From Viola odorata (Eukaryota; Streptophyta; Magnoliopsida; Malpighiales; Violaceae): DNA of 64,000 nucleotides. The notes beneath the pieces are model-generated. The model was not told the DNA's origin and searched no databases. It was given only the letters and a program-made list of their open reading frames with translations. The stretch covers positions 33,095,475 to 33,159,474 of the forward strand of contig OY829545.1 of NCBI GenBank assembly GCA_963691705.1, in the 5' to 3' direction. Each line of letters starts with the position of its first letter. The stretch's first letter is position 1. Below are positions 45,184-56,690 of the stretch, piece after piece. The position numbers and the translations under genes are program-made.

Positions 45184-47167
45184 TCACTGAGATGTGGAAG
45201 GTGGAGGTGGTTGCTTCAGGTCTTGCACAGAAGGTGCTGGTTCATCTTCTTCATCTGAGGCGTCACTGGAGTCAATCGTGGTGCTGAAGTGGTCATTCAC
45301 TTTGTTGCGAATGTGCGCAACAACTCTGTCTATGGCCTTGATGTAAATGAAAGATCCTTCCATATGTGCTTGGATGAACTTGTACTTGGCGTACTGCTGC
45401 TCCATGAACTTTTCCACCCGTTCCTTCTGTGCCAATTCAACGCTCGCAAACAGAGATTGCTGCTGATCCACAATCTGCTGCATCTGTTTTTGAGAGGAGT
45501 CTTGAAAGTCATGAAACAACTTCTGATTTGTCGTGAAAGTTTGGAGTTGGATCTGCACAAGTTCCAGGAATCTATTGGCCCATTTTGGAAGTCCAAGGTG
45601 GTCAGGATCAATGCCGAGACTATTGGTCTGCTCAGGTCTCTGGTCATCTTGCCCAAGATTGGGCTCTTCTGCTGCACAGCCAATCTGAATTGGCTTAACC
45701 TTGAAGTTCCCATTGATCCTCTTCCCAAAGAGGTGATCTGCTACTGGGGTAAATCTTGTATTAAAACATAGATAGCTTTTTTCCTCGTGGAAATGGCCCA
45801 TTTGGTCAAAAGCCTTAAGATCCATGATCTTAATGGCACAGGATTTATATAAATTTAAAGAAGATAAATCTATACCCCTAGCAGTAGTAGTCATATGGGA
45901 AATTAGAGTTCCTAAAATCATTCTAGGAAGAGAATCACATGCTTTTATCTGCCTAGTAATCCAATAGCCAAGATTGACTCTTTTCTCATGCAGCATGCAC
46001 CAAAGCAAAAATGCCTCAAGTTTTGAAATATTACCCGAGACTGTGGTCTTAGCCGAGAGATTGATTGAAAGGATCCTTTGGAGAATCCTCAAAGTAGGAT
46101 CTCGGATCCGGTGAGCCTTTGAATTTTTATTTAACTTAGCAGCATAGTCAACAATCAATTCTCCATAGGCCACTGCCTTATCCCAATCTGGGGGATAATC
46201 AGTCAGGGCATTCACATACTCATCAGACTTGAGGCCATCCTCAGTCACAAAACCAAGCAAAAGGTTAAAATCATCAATCGAAAAGTGACACCATTTATCA
46301 AGCAAACGAAAGTGCACAACATCAGTAGCACTCAGATCAGGAAAAGCTCTACCATTAGCATACAATCTCTCCTTATCTAACCAAAAATAGGTATGAAACT
46401 CTAAACATAGTTCAGCATAAGCGGGCATGTCAAGATAGAAAAAGCAATCCCACCCAAGATTGGAAATAAACTGCCTAACTCTATTACCCACCCCCAATTC
46501 ATCAAGAAATGAAAAATCAAGGACAGCGAAAGGAGTGACCTAACAGGCATGCTTTTGAGTCAATTTAGCCCTAAAATCAGGAGTATCAGGGCTCAAGCAA
46601 TCTTTCAAAGAGTTTAAGAGCGGAAGGGTTACCTTGGCAGTCTTGGCCAAGACTGCAACCGCATAAGCCGCAGAGTCTGTGCCAAGATCGGCCTCATCTA
46701 CTTTCTTCTTGCCCTTGGCAGCCGCAGATCGCGTCCTCTTGGCTAGGGCAGATTCAACACTCACATCTGCCTTCCTCTTCCCCGAATTCTTTGATTTGGC
46801 TGAACCTTCTTCACACCTAGGCTTGTAATCCGAAATCTCTTGCACCTCGGAGTCAGCCGGCTTGCTAACCCTAGATTGGGTTTTGGGCTCCTTGTTGAGG
46901 TTGAGCTTTTTTTTTGGTTGGCAGGGAGACTTGAAGGGATTCAGAGGCAGCGACTGTCGTAGGAGTGGAGAGAATTTGCTTCGGAGAATCAAAGGCGGCT
47001 GTGTCTGTGGACATGATTGTCCTTGCAATATCGAGTACCTCGGTGAGGTTTTGCGGCAAATCCTCCTCTGGATTTAGTAGAGAAGGAGATGGCGAGGGAA
47101 TAGGAGATTCTTGCCTAATCGGGGTGGATTTCACTTTCTTTGCAGATGGTCTATTGGATTTTCCCAT
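45184..47167 (-). pseudogene. Athila env-like ORF, copy B, broken
   Basis: Collinear with 34529-36395. The ATG is at 47167 (MGKSNRPSAKKVK). Ser/Pro/Lys-rich N-terminus; frameshift at the homopolymer ~46907-46915; then KKLNLNKEPKTQSRV and the basic KRTRSAAAKGKKK; a TAG near 46540; then an open 437-codon core and C-terminus (46497-45184) with YAELCLEFHTYFWLDKERL, LLDKWCHFSIDDFN and an acidic/proline-rich end. It keeps the ~120 bp (about 46923-47039) deleted in copy A and has CAG where copy A has its two TAG codons. The role of this family is unknown; a structural or envelope role is only positional inference. Confidence 0.85.
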
Positions 47168-47687
47168 GTTAAATACTGATTGAATCGTAGAGTAAAAGTA
47201 AGGGAAGTGGAGGATTCTAACGGAGATGATTTGAGAGATAAGAGGGAGAGGGCGAGATTTTAGGGATTTTGTGTTTGTGGGAGGTAAGGAGATTGATTCT
47301 TCAAAGATAACTATTAATTAAAATTTGGAAAAAATTAATTTCCAAATCATAATAAAGAATTTAAAAAATATGACCGTTATCCCTTCTTTTTCTCCTCCAT
47401 TAAACACGCTACCTTATCTTTTCTTCCTTTTTCTCCGCGTGTCAATCAGCCCAAGGCTGAATAAAATGTGGCTAAGATCAAATATACTCCTCACCACACT
47501 TAATTCCTCAAAATCACTCCAGAAAATTTCCACAAACTCCCTGAAAATTTCAGCAAGAGAAAATCAATCAGTGGTACTAGGCAAAATTTGAACAATAAAT
47601 TTATTCAAGAGAACTAAAAATAAAAAGCATGTGTTGCATCCCATGTAGCCCCCTAGTTATAGTCCTAGGCATGACTTTGTTGTTCTT
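47168..47687 (-). other. pol-env spacer of Athila B
   Basis: Counterpart of 36396-36828, including the PPT-core copy TAAGTGTGGTGAGG at 47489-47502. Non-coding. Confidence 0.5.
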
Positions 47688-49776
47688 TTAATGCATCTCA
47701 GGTGGGGCTTCAATCGCCTGATTTTCTAGAAACGTTGGAAATCCTTCTAGGAATGGTTTGAGTCGCTGTCCATTGACCTTGAATATAATCCCTGTCTTTT
47801 CATTCCTAATATCCACTGCACCATGAGGGTAGATATTAGTGATAACATATGGACCCTCCCATTTGGTTTTAAGATTACCTGGAAAGAGCTTAAATGGTGA
47901 ATTGTAAAGAAGGACTTTTCCCCCAAGTTGGAGATTCTTCTCAACAATCTTGCTATCATGGTATGTCTTCATCCTAATCTTAGCTAAGAGCTGGTTATCA
48001 TATGCTTGATTCCTCAATTCTTCTATTTCGTGGATTTGGAGTTTTCTTTCCTCACCTGCTTGGTCGTACCTTAGATTGCATTTCCGAATTGCCCAATAAG
48101 CTCTATGTTGCATACCTACTGGCAGGTGACAGGCTTTCCCATACACCAATTTGTAAGGAGTAATTCCGATGGGGGATTTGTAAGTAGTCCTATACACCCA
48201 TAGCGCATCATCCAACCTTTGGCTCCAATCTCGTCGATCTAAGCCAACGGTCTTAGCTAAGATCGATTTGACTTCTCTGTTTGATACCTCCGCTTGGCCA
48301 TTTGACTGAGGGTGGTATGCAGTGGAGACTTTGTGGGTTACACCATACTTCCTGAAAAGAGAAACAATAATACTATTGCAAAAATGTGTGGCTCGGTCGC
48401 TAATGATCCCCCTAGGCACGCCAAATCTGTTCAAAATGTTAGTTTTCAAAAATGAAACAACAGTTCTAGCATCATTGGTCCTAGTTGCCTTAGCTTCTAT
48501 CCATTTAGACACGTAATCCACAGCAAGCAATATATATTGTTTTCCATCAGACATAGGAAATGGTCCCATGAAATCGATGCCCCATAGATCAAAAATCTCA
48601 CAATTTAATATAACATTCATGGGCATTTGATTTCTAGCGCTTATGTTTCCTATCTTTTGGCATTCAGGACATGTCTTACAAAATATATAACTATCATGAA
48701 ATAGAGTGGGCCAATAAAATCCTGACTCTAGGACTTTTAAGGCTGTCCTCTTAGCTCCAAAATGTCCACCACATGCATAAGAATGACAAAATCTCAAAAC
48801 CGATGGGATTTCAGTTTCAGGAATGCATCTTCTAATCAACTGATCAGATCCAATTTTCTAAAGATAAGGATCATCCCAAACGAAATACCTGCTGTCGTGC
48901 TTAATCTTAACCTTTTCTTGAGCCGTTAGGTCTCCATGGTGTTTACCCGTGGCTAAGAAATTGACTAGGTCGGCAAACCATGGTCTAATTACCTGGATGA
49001 CAAATAGATGTTCGTCTGGAAAATCATCTCTGATTGGTTCTTAATCCGTCTTCACAAAGCACCTACTGAGGTGGTCGGCGACTAAGTTTTTCTTTCCTGA
49101 TTTGTCCTTGATTTCCAAGTTATATTCCTGCAAAAGTAAAACCCAGCGAATCAGTCTTGGCTTAGATTCTGCTTTTGTCAAAAGATACCTCAAGGCCGCA
49201 TGGTCTGAAAAGACTACGACTTTCTTTCCCAACAAATATGATCTGAATTTGTCCAATGCAAAGATTATTGCGAACAATTCCTTCTCGGTTGTGGTATAGT
49301 TCTTTTATGCGTCGTCAAGCATCTTAGAGGCATAGTAGATCACGTGTGGATTTCTACCGATTTTCTGCCCTAGAACCGCACCAACAGCTGAGTTACTAGC
49401 ATCACACATCAATTCAAATGGCAGGTTCCAATCTGGTGCTTGGATGATTGGGGCTGATGTGAGTTTCTCTTTGATTTTGTCAAACGCTTCTTGGCAAGAT
49501 TCGTCAAAATTGAAGTCCACTTCTTTTTGTAATAGTTTGCACATTGGCTCCATAATCTTTGAGAAGCCTTTAATAAACCTGCGATAGAACCCTGCATGGC
49601 CTAGAAAACTTCTAACCTCATGCACGTATGAGGTGTAAGGCAAGGTTTTGATAACATCAATCTTAGCCTGGTCAACTTCTATACCTTTCTTAGAAACTAC
49701 ATGACCTAGGACAATACCTTGTTCAACCATGAAATGACATTTTTCATAGTTAAGAACAAGATTAGTGGTCACACAT
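47688..49776 (-). pseudogene. pol: Athila B pol, 3' part (RT end, RNaseH, IN), truncated by the Ogre insertion
   Basis: Nearly identical to the A pol. From 49776 downward: the end of RT (TNLVLNYEKCHFMVEQGIVL), RNase H with LMCDASNSAVGAVLGQ and [12 protein letters not shown], then integrase with [33 protein letters not shown] and [11 protein letters not shown]. Stops absent from A: TAA at 49305-49307 (CAA in A), TAA at ~49041 (TCA in A) and TAG near 48857 (TGG in A). The 5' half of pol, gag and the 5' LTR must lie on the other side of the Ogre element, outside the window. CACAT (49772-49776) should be the Ogre target duplication. Confidence 0.9.
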
Positions 49777-50221
49777 TGTTGATACCCGAATTTTGACGCC
49801 ATTTTTAATTAATTTTAGCATATCTGTTATTTACTTAATTCACTGTCATTTTTAGTTAATTTACTATTGCTAGCATTTCTAAATTTTTCCATTGCATTTT
49901 ACCATCGTCGTTAGCATCGTCAGCTTTCGGAATCACATTTCTAATTTTTCGGCATGTATTTTCATTATTATTATCATTATTATTTTTAGCTTTAAAAATC
50001 ACGTTTTTAACTATCCGGCAGTCGTTTGTTAGTTTTTTCTTCGTTTTAGGTCATCACATGAATTTTAGGATTTTTTATATTTTTGCGCATTTTTTAGTGT
50101 TTTTATTATTTTATTAGTATTTTTATTCGAGCTTTTATTGGACCCGAGCAAGTTCACTCGGACAATAGCTTGACTTTAAAATGTTTTCCATCAACTAGTT
50201 GCTAGTTTTTTTTCTGCTCGC

Positions 50222-50349
50222 AACGGTCTACAGCGTTTCGTGTAATTTTCGGCGTAACGTTATTATTTTTCCGTTCAAACGTTTCACATTTTTTAATGAG
50301 AAAATAAATGCGTTAAACGAAAAATTCTCGTCATTCGCTGTAGACCGTT
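50222..50349. repeat. Long imperfect inverted repeat in the Ogre LTR
   Basis: AACGGTCTACAGCG (50222-50235) is exactly the reverse complement of 50336-50349. Weaker pairing continues inward through AATTTTCG and GTAACG/CGTTAA for about 45 bp per arm, leaving a loop of ~35 bp. Confidence 0.75.
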
Positions 50350-50466
50350 AAACCCGTCATATTTTTCTCTACGCGCGAGTACCTTCGACTCGAAAAGTCA
50401 GAACGTTTGGTCGCGGGAACCGGCTCGAGGCCATTTAAATCAGATAAAAGGCCATTTGATCATGGC

Positions 50467-50506
50467 CATTGATCTGGTCAACCAAGGAAAGTCAACCAGA
50501 TCAATG
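50467..50506. promoter_or_regulatory. 12-bp stem hairpin with inverted W-boxes upstream of the LTR TATA box
   Basis: CATTGATCTGGT (50467-50478) pairs with ACCAGATCAATG (50495-50506). The loop contains GGTCAAC and GTCAACC, two TTGAC (W-box, WRKY) cores in inverse orientation, ~200 bp upstream of the TATA box. WRKY binding is inferred from the motif only. Confidence 0.5.
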
Positions 50507-50705
50507 ACCCTTGAATTAATGTGCATAATGCACATGCACAGTGCACGCACGAGGAAGGCAACGAAGTCCTCGCCCGAGTCACCTGCTCCCATCGCGTCCT
50601 AGCCCCCTAGCCCTCCGCCATCATCGCGGCTCCCCTAGCCCAGCTAGCGCACACTCCCGGCCACCACGCGCAGCTCCTTCGTCCGGCCATCCACGCGATC
50701 TTCGG

Positions 50706-50715
50706 CTATAAATAG
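50706..50715 (+). promoter_or_regulatory. Ogre LTR TATA box
   Basis: CTATAAATAG, within a GC-richer stretch and followed ~30-40 bp later by a C-rich then A-rich leader, is the best pol II promoter candidate in this LTR. It would mark the U3/R boundary near 50740. Confidence 0.65.
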
Positions 50716-51613
50716 CCACAGCCCCTCAACGCAAGGGGGGTTCGAATTTTGCAAGAAAAAAAAACACTGCTCCCTCTCCATTTTCCTGGCCAACTCCCGC
50801 ACTCTCATTCCCATTCATCGTCGTCGTCCGTACGCAGCAGCAGCACTGTAAGCGTTCTTGCTCTTGTTTTTCTTTTAAATTTCGTTTAAAACTTAGTCAA
50901 TTAATTAAGCATTAAAACTTGCTGCAATCACTTTGTTTTGAGCCTAATTTCACTATACTAACATCCGTTTGAATTATCATTGCTTAGATTAGTTGTTTCG
51001 ATAATTAACGTAAATATGCATCTTTCCGTTTTCTTCAAAAATCCTACTGTTTCTGTTTCCATTTTCTTGCTGTGATTGTTTGTTTGTACTGCTGGAGGGG
51101 AGAGGAGTCGTTTGGGCCAAGAACCAGGCGAATCGGACGCCTGGTTTGTTACCTCCGTCGCCGGCAGTGGCGCCGGCGATGTGAGGTTGAAGATGACTGT
51201 TTTGGGGCCAAATGGCCTTCGTGCGAAATGAAAGAAAGGTGATGGGCTTGGCCCATCACCATTTAAATTAATTTCCTTGGGCCAGGAATTGTTCCTGGCC
51301 CATTTCTCCAAATTTTAAGCTGGGCCCAACCCATTTATATTTTTTCGAGTCTTCGATTCGTTACTTTTTTACGTAAAATGCTCACATACTTCGTATAATT
51401 ATTATTCATGATATGTGCTATTTTTCCTATATGTTATACATGAATTGTTTAGTTCATTTTTTTTGTAAAATATTTCGTATGCTTATTCTTGCATCAAGTT
51501 GTTTATTGAATTGTTTTTCTACGTGAATTGCTCATTTCTTATCATGATATTTATTTTTATGTTATTTAACTTCAGTTATTTGTACTTAGCCACTTAATTT
51601 CAGTCATTTATCG

Positions 51614-52310
51614 TACCGCCTATATGGTCGGTTGTCATTTAACTTTTCGCAAATTATCAACTGTTTTTAATTTTCGTAAATATTCAACTGCTTTAATTTT
51701 TCGCAAACTGCTGGAAATCCTTCCGCAAATTATCAACTGTTTAATTTTCCGCACTTTACTTTTACGCATTTTACTTATTCGCACTTTACTTTTTCTCAAT
51801 TTACTTTCGGAAATTTAAATTCAATATACCGCCTATATGGTCCGTCGCATTTTAATTCTCGTAAATATTCAACTGCTTTAATTTTTCACAAACTGCTGGA
51901 AATCCTTCCGCAAATTATCAACTGTTTAATTTTCCGTACTTTAATTTTCCGTACATTAATTTTCCGCTCTTTAATTTTCCGCACTTTAATTTTCCGCACT
52001 TTACTTTTACGCCCTTTACTCTTCTGCACTTTAATTTTTCGCAATTTACTTTCGGCAATTTAAATTCAATATACCGCCTATATGGTCTGTCGCATCTTAA
52101 TTCTCGTAAATATCAACTGCTTTAATTTTTCTCGCAAACTGCTGGAAATTCTTCCGCAAATATCAACTGTTTATTTTCTGCAAATATCAACTGTTTATTT
52201 TCTGCAAATATCCAACTGCTTATTCTCTGCATTATCAACATGTTTTATTTTCTGCCAATCCTCAAACTCTTTTTAATTCCCTGTAAATCGCCAACTACAT
52301 TTAATTTTTC
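51614..52310 (+). repeat. Three ~213-245-bp repeats in the Ogre LTR
   Basis: TACCGCCTATATGG recurs at 51614, 51827 and 52072, each time followed by 'aaatattcaactgctttaatttttcgcaaactgctggaaat'-type sequence and a variable run of short TTTTCCGCACTTTA units. The spacing is 213 and 245 bp, the difference coming from the number of short units. Confidence 0.8.
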
Positions 52311-52339
52311 TGCACTTATCAAAACAACATTTCATTTTT

Positions 52340-52775
52340 CGTATGCGTAAAATCAATCATTTTTCGCATGCAATCAACGTAGCATTTAAATTTTCGTATG
52401 CTTAAAATCGATCATTTTTCGCATGCAATCAACGTAGCATTTAAATTTTCGTATGCGTAAAATCAATCATTTTTCGCATGCAATCAACGTAGCCTTTAAA
52501 TTCTCGTATGCTTAAAATCAATCATTTTTCGCATGCAATCCACGTAGCATTTAAATTCTCGTATGCTTAAAATCAATCATTTTTCGCATACAATCATTGT
52601 AGCATTTAATTTTCGTATGCGTTAAATCCATCATTTTTCGCATGCAATCAACTCAGCATTTAATTTTCGTATGCGTTAAATCTATCATTTTCGCATGCAA
52701 TCAACTCAGCATTTAATTCTCGTTTGCGTAAAATCCATCATTTTACGTATGCAATCAACTGTCATTTAAATTTTT
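52340..52775 (+). repeat. ~55-bp tandem repeat array (about 8 units) in the Ogre LTR
   Basis: Units start with CGTATGC(G/T)TAAAATC at 52340, 52395, 52450, 52505, 52560, 52614, 52668 and 52721 (periods 55, 55, 55, 55, 54, 54, 53). Each contains ATCATTTTTCGCATGCAATC and GCATTTAA. The first five units are nearly identical and the last ones more diverged. Confidence 0.92.
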
Positions 52776-53676
52776 GGCACTCATAAAATTGTTTATTTAT
52801 TTTTCGAGCTATCACTAACACTCTCATTTTGCAGGTTTTAAGTTCAAGCTTCGCTCGAAAGTACGCCTTTCGAGTCCTTTTTACTTATTCAACGCTTTTC
52901 GCAAATATCAAATCGTACGCATAATATATGGAACTGCTAGAATTAAAATCAACCCACATGAACAACGTGTTTAAAGAGTTGCTTAAAATGCCATGTTCAT
53001 ATGATTTTAATTTCTCGCTTGTATTGACTGCATGTACATGGGGACTTTCGATCCCACATCGGTTTTCAACTTCAAAAATCCATCATTTAAATTTGTACTC
53101 TGTTAGCAATCCATGGTAGGAGCACATAGTAAGTAATTTAATCATGCATGACCCGATGATGAAAAAAGAGGGCGCTCATTCAGTCTTACGGAAAATTCAG
53201 TCCCATTACGTTATGGTCAGGAATAATCAATCAATCTTGATAAACGGTAACCCCGTCCGAAAGATCTTTTTATTATTCCTGAACGGTCACGATCATTGAA
53301 AAGGCTAAAGTGACGATTCCTCTGAGGGCCCCCTTTTTCAAAACGCATTTTATCAAACACCTTTCTAAACACCTCTCTCATCAACCGGTAACCATTTTCG
53401 GATGTGACTCGGGTGCCTAACACCTTCTCGAGACCATAATACGACCCCGAACCTTTGTCTAGGGTCCAGACCCTTTTTTTTTGTGCCTTTAGTTTTTTAC
53501 TTATTATATTTCTTATGCCATGACGATTAAGGTTCCCTAAACCTAGCAACCAAATTAGGGTGGCGACTTCATTGCATGCTGCTAGGCGTCCTTTTAAGCC
53601 AAGCATCTGAAGGTCTCAAATTTCATTGCACACTCGCGAATTACGCTTTCCGTAATTTTCGTGGGGCGCGACAGTT

Positions 53677-53694
53677 TGGCGACTCCACTGGGGA
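53677..53694 (+). other. Ogre primer-binding site
   Basis: TGGCGACTCCACTGGGGA starts three bases after the LTR end. This sequence is characteristic of Ogre elements, for which a tRNA-Arg primer has been reported. Confidence 0.85.
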
Positions 53695-54180
53695 CTTTAG
53701 GGTCGGAGCCGGTTTTATCTTTTTAGAGAGGTGTTTTGTTTGTCTGTTCATTTATTTGCTTTATCAATTGTCATATGCATTTCATAGCGCCCTACACCCA
53801 GGGGACAATTACCAAAATAGGAGGGTAGTAGTGACGCCCTAGGACACATGTCCTGGGTAGTGTTCACCAATCCCAACTCGGATGAACCCCTAAAGCCAGT
53901 TGAAAGGTTGCACGATTTCGCAAGAAATCGGGACACTGGACGACACTTTAGGGACCTTTTCATGGTATCATCCGGGAACCGTTCAAGCCAGTTAGAGGTG
54001 TCGGAATCAAAGCCCCAGCACGTGCATCATGATTATACCTGTTTGTTGTGGCTCTATTTGTTTTACTAGCATATTTATGTGATTTTTCTGTTATACGAAC
54101 TGTAAATTTCTTACACGTGCAGGTTACTTCGTATTTAAAATTTTATTTTTGTCCCATAGGACCCATCTTGCTCATTCGAC
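53695..54180 (+). other. Ogre 5' leader
   Basis: Untranslated sequence between the PBS and the ORF1 start, with short frames only and no recognisable feature. Confidence 0.6.
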
Positions 54181-55902
54181 ATGTCGGCACCTACACTACT
54201 TTCATTTAATATTTTCGGGGGACGAAGCTTCGACGATCAGGCCGCACAAGGAGATCTGTTGGAACGTGGGTTCGCCCCTGACATCACCACTAAGATCAAA
54301 GTGGAAGTCGTGGACTTTGACTTAACTAGGATTCGGATGTTGAGAAATGAGCTGACTGAAGACGAAGAGATACAGTTTGAGGGTATTTATGGAAAGCTAC
54401 TGACCCTAGTTGACGTAAAGACTGATTGGGGTTGCATCCGGGCAGCCCTAAAATTCTGGGATCCCTATTATCGGTGCTTCTCTTTCGACAAAGAGGTAGA
54501 CTTGACTCCTACGCTAGAGGAGTACTCGGCTCTGATGTGCTTCACCTCTCCTATATCGTCCATATACCAGAATGTTCGACTCGACTCCTCGAGTGTCAAA
54601 ATAAGGCTCGATAAGTTGTTAGGAATCACTACTCGTGTCAGAGAGGGTGACTACTTCTGGTGCTGGTCAGATATTGAGGCACGCTTTCGATTGTCCAACG
54701 GGAAAAAATGCTTAAGGATTCTGGCTTTCACCATTGTAGGATTTGTCCTCTTTCCGAAAATGAGGAATGCCATCGACTTTACAGCAGCCAATATCTTTTA
54801 CGAAATGGAAGCAAATGCCATCAATCCTACAACAGCCATTCTGGCCGAGACCTTTCGCTCCTTGGACTCTTGTCGAAGAAAAGGGAAAGGGAGACTTACC
54901 TGTTGCACCCAGTTGTTGACAGTATGGTTGGTCAGCCACTTCAAACAGGTTCCTGATCAGACCCTTTTCTTCTCAAGCTACATAAGATCATGCCCTCTAC
55001 TCAGAGTTATCAACGCGATGACCACGGATAGATGGGAGATGGAAAATAAGGATGTCTGGGTCGATCGATTCATAAACCTCTCAGAAGAAGACTTCCGTTG
55101 GCACGCCAAATGGCTGCAGACTTCCAATTCCATCGTCTGCTGCGGACACTTACCTTGGGTTCCTTTGATCGGAGCATGGGGATGCACTCCCTATTACCCT
55201 GCCCTCGTCCTCAGACAGTTCTGCATCACGCAAATAATTCCTGTAACACTCGGCATGACAAGGTCAGACCTGCCACACACTGGAGAAAATCAGAACATTC
55301 AGCTGTACGCCTAAGATTGGGCCCACCCTTTTTGCCTCAAAGGACACGGCATCCCTGCAACCACAATACCAGAATATCCACAGTGGAGGTCGAGACGAGT
55401 TAATGGCAATGTCTTACCTCGCCCTGAAAATCAAAAACTGATGGAAGAAGAAGGGGAATCTCAAGTGAGCAAAGGAACGGATGTCATGGCTTACGCTCAA
55501 GTGGTAGAACAGATGCGAGCAGCACAAGAAGAACGAGATCTGATGATAGAGGAAAGGGATATGGCCCAAGCACGTCAATGCTACGCAGAAGTCCCGATGA
55601 ATGAACTGGACAGGCATCACAAGGATTTTGTCCGGGTACAAACAGTACAAAAAAAGGTGGCCCTCAGGGCCTTTAAAGAACGCTTGAGCAGCGAAACCCG
55701 CAAGAGAGAAGAATCCAGTGTCATAATCAAAGACAGGGATTCAACGATAAGGGTCTTGACTACTCGCGCGGACCTGGGAGATCGAAAGAACTAAGCACTA
55801 CAGAGCCGAATTACCGCTTTAGAGGCTGAAATAGAGATGCAGAAAGGAGAGATGGCCTCTATGGAATCCCTTTGGCAAGAACAAGAGAAGTCCGATCCCT
55901 AG
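54181..55902 (+). pseudogene. Ogre ORF1 (plant retroelement DUF7745/PMD-like), two in-frame stops
   Basis: A frame from ATG 54181 to TAG 55900-55902, broken by TAA at 55312-55314 and TAA at 55792-55794. Residues ~1-377 hold a globular part with LVDVKTDWGCIRAALKFWDP, YRCFSFDKEVDLTPTLEEYSAL (~95-125), KCLRILAFTIVGFVLFP and CCTQLLTVWLVSHF, the pattern of the plant mobile domain-like DUF found in Tat-lineage ORF1 proteins. After the first stop the frame continues DWAHPF and then a long charged, Glu/Arg/Gln-rich coiled coil (~55440-55890). Its function is unknown; it precedes gag in Ogre elements. Family name from memory of the pattern, not from a search. Confidence 0.75.
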
Positions 55903-56690
55903 GAGTGACCCCTTCATGGGAATGCTAGAGTATCGGCAACCCTTTTTTCATGTAACTAGGATCCCTAATTTCATCTAGTCTAGCCATTTTTGATGAATTT
56001 AGGTAGCTAACTAGTTCACTACATCTTGTAAAATTTTTTAATCAAGTCGTACCTTTTTCGGATATTTATTTAATCGCCTCAACTTTCCATGTCAATCGTC
56101 CCTCCAATATAAACTCAAAAAACCATCTCAAAACAAAAAGAGAAAATCCCTCCGGGATAAAATACAATCGTCTCACCGAAATTCCAAAAAATCAGAACAA
56201 GTATTCAAAACATCCGAGTATTGCTCACTCATGGCCATGTCCTCCTAGTTTATCACAAAAAAACTCCAAGTTCATAAAAGAATTGTTGTCTCTCCCCTCG
56301 GTTGAGTTTACCAGGCATCAAGCCTTGCATCGTCAAAAGTATAGTGTGAAAGAGATCCTCCTAGCATGGCGGCATTAGTTGCCCCTGCTGATTTGGGTTT
56401 CGCCGTTAGCATCTCAGATTTGCTTCATATCGTGGGAATGTATAGAGGCTTCCTTCGTATCTTGTCGACCACTGGGATTCCTCGCCTCTCCGACAACCCT
56501 GAAAATATTAAGTGAAAGTATAGCCAGAAAAGCGAATGAGCAATATGGAGGCCTCGGGATTGCACATCACCTGTATATCCTCACTTGTATTTACTCTTTT
56601 CTGTATTTTTCTTTTTTCAGGTTCACGATAGCTCCTCGGAAGCAAGCTACTCCGCACAGGCTCCCCCTAACTAGACTTCAAAAATGAAAA
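55903..56690 (+). other. ORF1-gag spacer
   Basis: No long in-frame ORF. Short chance frames occur (e.g. 56379-56687). A pyrimidine-rich run 'tttctgtatttttcttttttcag' near 56598-56620 could be a splice acceptor for a gag transcript, but no donor was identified. Confidence 0.4.

Larger units (their letters stand above)
49777..53673 (+). mobile_element. 5' LTR of an Ogre/Tat-lineage element (3897 bp)
   Basis: It starts TGTTGATACCCG at the breakpoint in Athila B pol, where the B sequence stops matching A exactly, and ends GGGGCGCGACA at 53673, three bases before a primer-binding site. A multi-kilobase LTR is characteristic of Ogre elements. Inside are a 45-bp imperfect inverted repeat (50222-50349), a W-box-containing hairpin (50467-50506), a TATA box (50706-50715), three ~213-245-bp repeats (51614-52310) and about eight ~55-bp tandem repeats (52340-52775). 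Confidence 0.9.

Noticed and set aside
45184..47167. Viral envelope glycoprotein gene
   Set aside because: No signal peptide, glycoprotein pattern, fusion peptide or membrane anchor was visible; only the position after pol suggests env.
51600..52780. CRISPR-like repeat array
   Set aside because: The regular units are contiguous tandem repeats inside a plant LTR without unique spacers or cas genes.
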